From Deltaproteobacteria bacterium (GTDB taxonomy: Bacteria > Myxococcota_A > UBA9160 > SZUA-336): a stretch of DNA of 7,204 bases. The stretch spans positions 1-7,204 of the forward strand of contig DAOVBF010000065.1 of NCBI GenBank assembly GCA_030673955.1. The letters are read 5' to 3'. This document shows positions 5,732-7,204 of the stretch, piece after piece (the first letter of the stretch is position 1; the number at the start of each line of letters is the position of its first letter). Below the pieces are notes generated by a model. That model was given only the letters and a program-made list of their open reading frames with translations, was not told where the DNA came from and did not search any database. A program made the translations under genes and the position numbers.

Positions 5732-6964
5732 ATGCGTTTGAACGCGGTCATCGCCGGTGTCGGAATGACCCGCTTCGCGAAGCATCCCGACCTGGGTCTG
5801 AAGCAGCTCGGCGGGGCCGCTGTGCGCGACGCCGTGACCGACGTCGGCCTCGAGCTCGCTGATCTCGAAGCCGCCTTCGTTGGCAACTGCGCCGCGGGCC
5901 TGGTTACCGGACAGGAGTCCATACGAGGTCAGGTCATTCTGCGTTCGATCGGCCTCGGACGCATTCCCATCATCAACGTTGAGAACGCGTGCGCGAGCGG
6001 CTCGACCGCACTGATGCAGGCCTGTGTGATGGTCTCGATGGGGATCTACGACACCGTGCTCGCACTCGGCGTCGAGAAGCTCACCCACCCCGACAAGCGC
6101 AAGAGCTTCGCGGCCTTCGCGGGGGCGGTGGACGTCGACGAGCTGAAGGAGGTTCTCGAGTCCCTGCAGCGGTCCGCGCAATCCGGCGGGGAAGCGTCGA
6201 CAGCGTCGGGAGCGGGCGAGAAGCGCTCCATGTTCATGGACATCTACGCCCAGGCCGCACGCGCGCACATGGAGCGCTATGGCACGACGGCAGAGCAGTA
6301 CGCAGCGGTCGCCGCGAAGAGTTCCTTTCACGGGAGCCTGAACCCGCGTGCTCAGTTCCGCGATGCGATGAGCGTGGAGGAGGTGCTCAGCGCACCGGTG
6401 ATCGTGGAGCCACTGACGCGCCCCATGTGCTGCCCCATTGGAGACGGTGCGGCCGCGGCCGTCGTGGTGAGCGAGCGGAAGGCGGGCGCGCTCGGGATTC
6501 GCGAGCCAGTGCGCGTGATTTCGAGCGTCATGCACTCGGGCTGGGACCACGCGGTCGACGAGCCCGGCACGGTCGAGCTCTGCGCGCGCGAGGCCTACGA
6601 GGAGGCCGGTCTGGGACCGGAGGATCTCAGCGTGGTCGAGTGCCACGATGCGTCCGCGCCCGCCGAGATCATGGCGTACGAGGCGCTGGAGCTCTGCGCT
6701 AGAGGCGAGGGCGGAAAGCTCGTCGAGTCCGGCGACACGAAGCTCGGAGGGCGTCTGCCCGTCAACACCTCCGGAGGGCTGCTGCGTAAGGGGCACCCCG
6801 TCGGGGCGACCGGTCTCGCTCAGATCGTGGAGCTGACCGAGCAGCTCCAGGGGCGCGCTGGGGAACGGCAGGTGGAGGGCGCGAAGGTCGCCCTGGCGCA
6901 GAACGGCGGCGGCAAGAGCGGAAACGACGCCGCGGCGATGATTGTGACGATCCTCACCGTCTAG
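5732..6964 (+). CDS. SCP2-type thiolase-like (lipid-transfer/acetyl-CoA acetyltransferase family) protein
   Basis: A 410-residue member of the thiolase superfamily, resembling SCP-x/lipid-transfer thiolases that cleave or form bonds beta to a CoA thioester. Signatures: AGVGMTRFAKH at 8-18; NACASGSTAL at 85-94 with the nucleophilic Cys at 87; a long loop domain at about 127-170 ending in MFMDIYAQAARAHMERYG; CCPIGDGAAAAVV at 233-245; HDASAPAE at 305-312, where SCP2 thiolases normally read H-D-C-F; and NTSGGLLRKGHPVGATG at 345-361 with the catalytic His at 355. The C-terminal C-x-G of biosynthetic thiolases is replaced by QNGGGKSGNDAA at 390-401. The protein thus keeps Cys-His but lacks both usual positions for a second Cys. 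Third in the rightward set; stop TAG at 6962. It could be a thiolase, a condensing enzyme or a retro-aldolase needing a DUF35 partner, which is not in the window. Confidence 0.9.
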   Translation: MRLNAVIAGVGMTRFAKHPDLGLKQLGGAAVRDAVTDVGLELADLEAAFVGNCAAGLVTGQESIRGQVILRSIGLGRIPIINVENACASGSTALMQACVMVSMGIYDTVLALGVEKLTHPDKRKSFAAFAGAVDVDELKEVLESLQRSAQSGGEASTASGAGEKRSMFMDIYAQAARAHMERYGTTAEQYAAVAAKSSFHGSLNPRAQFRDAMSVEEVLSAPVIVEPLTRPMCCPIGDGAAAAVVVSERKAGALGIREPVRVISSVMHSGWDHAVDEPGTVELCAREAYEEAGLGPEDLSVVECHDASAPAEIMAYEALELCARGEGGKLVESGDTKLGGRLPVNTSGGLLRKGHPVGATGLAQIVELTEQLQGRAGERQVEGAKVALAQNGGGKSGNDAAAMIVTILTV

Positions 6965-7098
6965 CGGAGGCGAGAGAATCGGCGTGAGATCCCCGCAGCA
7001 GCCGCGGCACGCCCCGGCGGCTCCTCGACCTCACCCGGAGCGCCCGGGACATGCGTCGCCCAGAGAGCGGGGGTGTTCCTCCAGGATCGTGGAGGGTT
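6965..7098. other. Convergent intergenic region with small hairpins
   Basis: This 134-base gap separates the rightward gene set from a leftward gene. It holds CCCGG/CCGGG (7034-7038 and 7044-7048, five-base loop) and CCTCCA/TGGAGG (7078-7083 and 7090-7095, six-base loop). Neither is followed by a clear T-run in either direction, so terminator function is plausible from position but not well supported. No convincing gene lies here. Confidence 0.4.
7078..7095. terminator. Perfect 6-base-pair hairpin just past the right-edge gene's stop
   Basis: CCTCCA and TGGAGG flank GGATCG. On the minus strand it begins three bases after the TAG at 7101-7099. The missing U-tract makes intrinsic termination weak; it may act only as a 3' end stabiliser. 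Confidence 0.3.
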
Positions 7099-7204
7099 CT
7101 ACTCGTCCACCACGTTCGTCAGGTCCCGCTCGTGTTCTTCTTCCTGAATCAGAATGTCCTCTAGCAGTCGCCGTAGACCGTACAATTTCAGGGCCTCGGC
7201 CTGG
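7099..7204 (-). CDS. Partial C-terminus of a ferritin-like (bacterioferritin/rubrerythrin-type) protein
   Basis: Only 34 residues and the stop (TAG, 7101-7099) are visible; the rest lies beyond the right edge. They form one amphipathic helix, LKLYGLRRLLEDILIQEEEH at 5-24, then ERDLTNVVDE. The ILxxEEEH pattern matches the last helix of ferritin-like diiron proteins such as bacterioferritin, where a Glu and a His of E-x-x-H bind iron. This frame is clearly more protein-like than the others here. Such proteins store iron or remove peroxide. It is transcribed towards the acyl-CoA genes and is probably unrelated to them. With so little visible, another helical family is possible. Confidence 0.6.
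   Translation of the reverse strand, partial: QAEALKLYGLRRLLEDILIQEEEHERDLTNVVDE

Noticed and set aside
5681..6796. Long open frame (371 codons) on the minus strand
   Set aside because: Antisense to the thiolase-like gene, with no recognisable domain and shadow-like composition.
6985..7204. Possible plus-strand frame from a GTG after GGAGGCG
   Set aside because: It encodes a Pro/Arg/Ser-rich string antisense to the better supported ferritin-like tail.
1..7204. CRISPR arrays, tRNA or rRNA genes, insertion sequences or attachment sites
   Set aside because: I saw no regularly spaced repeats, no tRNA-like cloverleaf, no transposase and no terminal inverted repeats on reading both strands.

Overview
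This is a GC-rich bacterial window with a compact acyl-CoA metabolism locus in two divergent gene groups. High GC, short intergenic gaps and purine-rich Shine-Dalgarno sites support a bacterial origin. The gene mix (electron transfer flavoprotein, CaiB-type remnant, acyl-CoA dehydrogenase, SCP2-type thiolase, nitronate monooxygenase-like protein) is common in soil or marine lineages that degrade unusual carbon sources. No gene here fixes the phylum.

Left part, minus strand, read from about 3112 down to 1. A nitronate monooxygenase-like flavoprotein (3112-2012) comes first, then a small unrecognised 88-residue protein (1949-1683), then the beta subunit of electron transfer flavoprotein (1632-817). 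The alpha subunit starts at 759 and runs off the left edge. Gaps are 62, 50 and 57 bases, each downstream gene has its own ribosome binding site, and no clear terminator separates them, so an operon is likely.

Centre, 3113-3335. This divergent control region holds a near-consensus sigma70-type promoter for the plus strand, a weaker candidate for the minus strand, a perfectly adjacent 13-base tandem repeat and a small TTGT/ACAA dyad. The first plus-strand gene is a wrecked CaiB/BaiF family CoA-transferase: about 55 good N-terminal residues, then an abrupt junction and what looks like the family C-terminus in another frame.

Right part, plus strand. Acyl-CoA dehydrogenase (3683-4885), a nitroreductase-family flavoprotein with a C-terminal extension (4915-5703) and an SCP2-type thiolase-like protein (5732-6964) are separated by about 29 bases each and look co-transcribed. 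A minus-strand gene enters from the right edge (stop at 7099); its visible end resembles a ferritin-like diiron helix.

Together the genes suggest a pathway (inference) in which an acyl-CoA substrate is oxidised by the dehydrogenase, its electrons pass to the divergently encoded flavoprotein, and the thiolase-like enzyme cleaves or forms a carbon-carbon bond. The nitroreductase and the nitronate monooxygenase-like protein would supply further flavin redox steps. The substrate cannot be read from the sequence. Several enzymes depart from family norms at key positions: Asp where the dehydrogenase's catalytic Glu is expected, and no second catalytic Cys in the thiolase.
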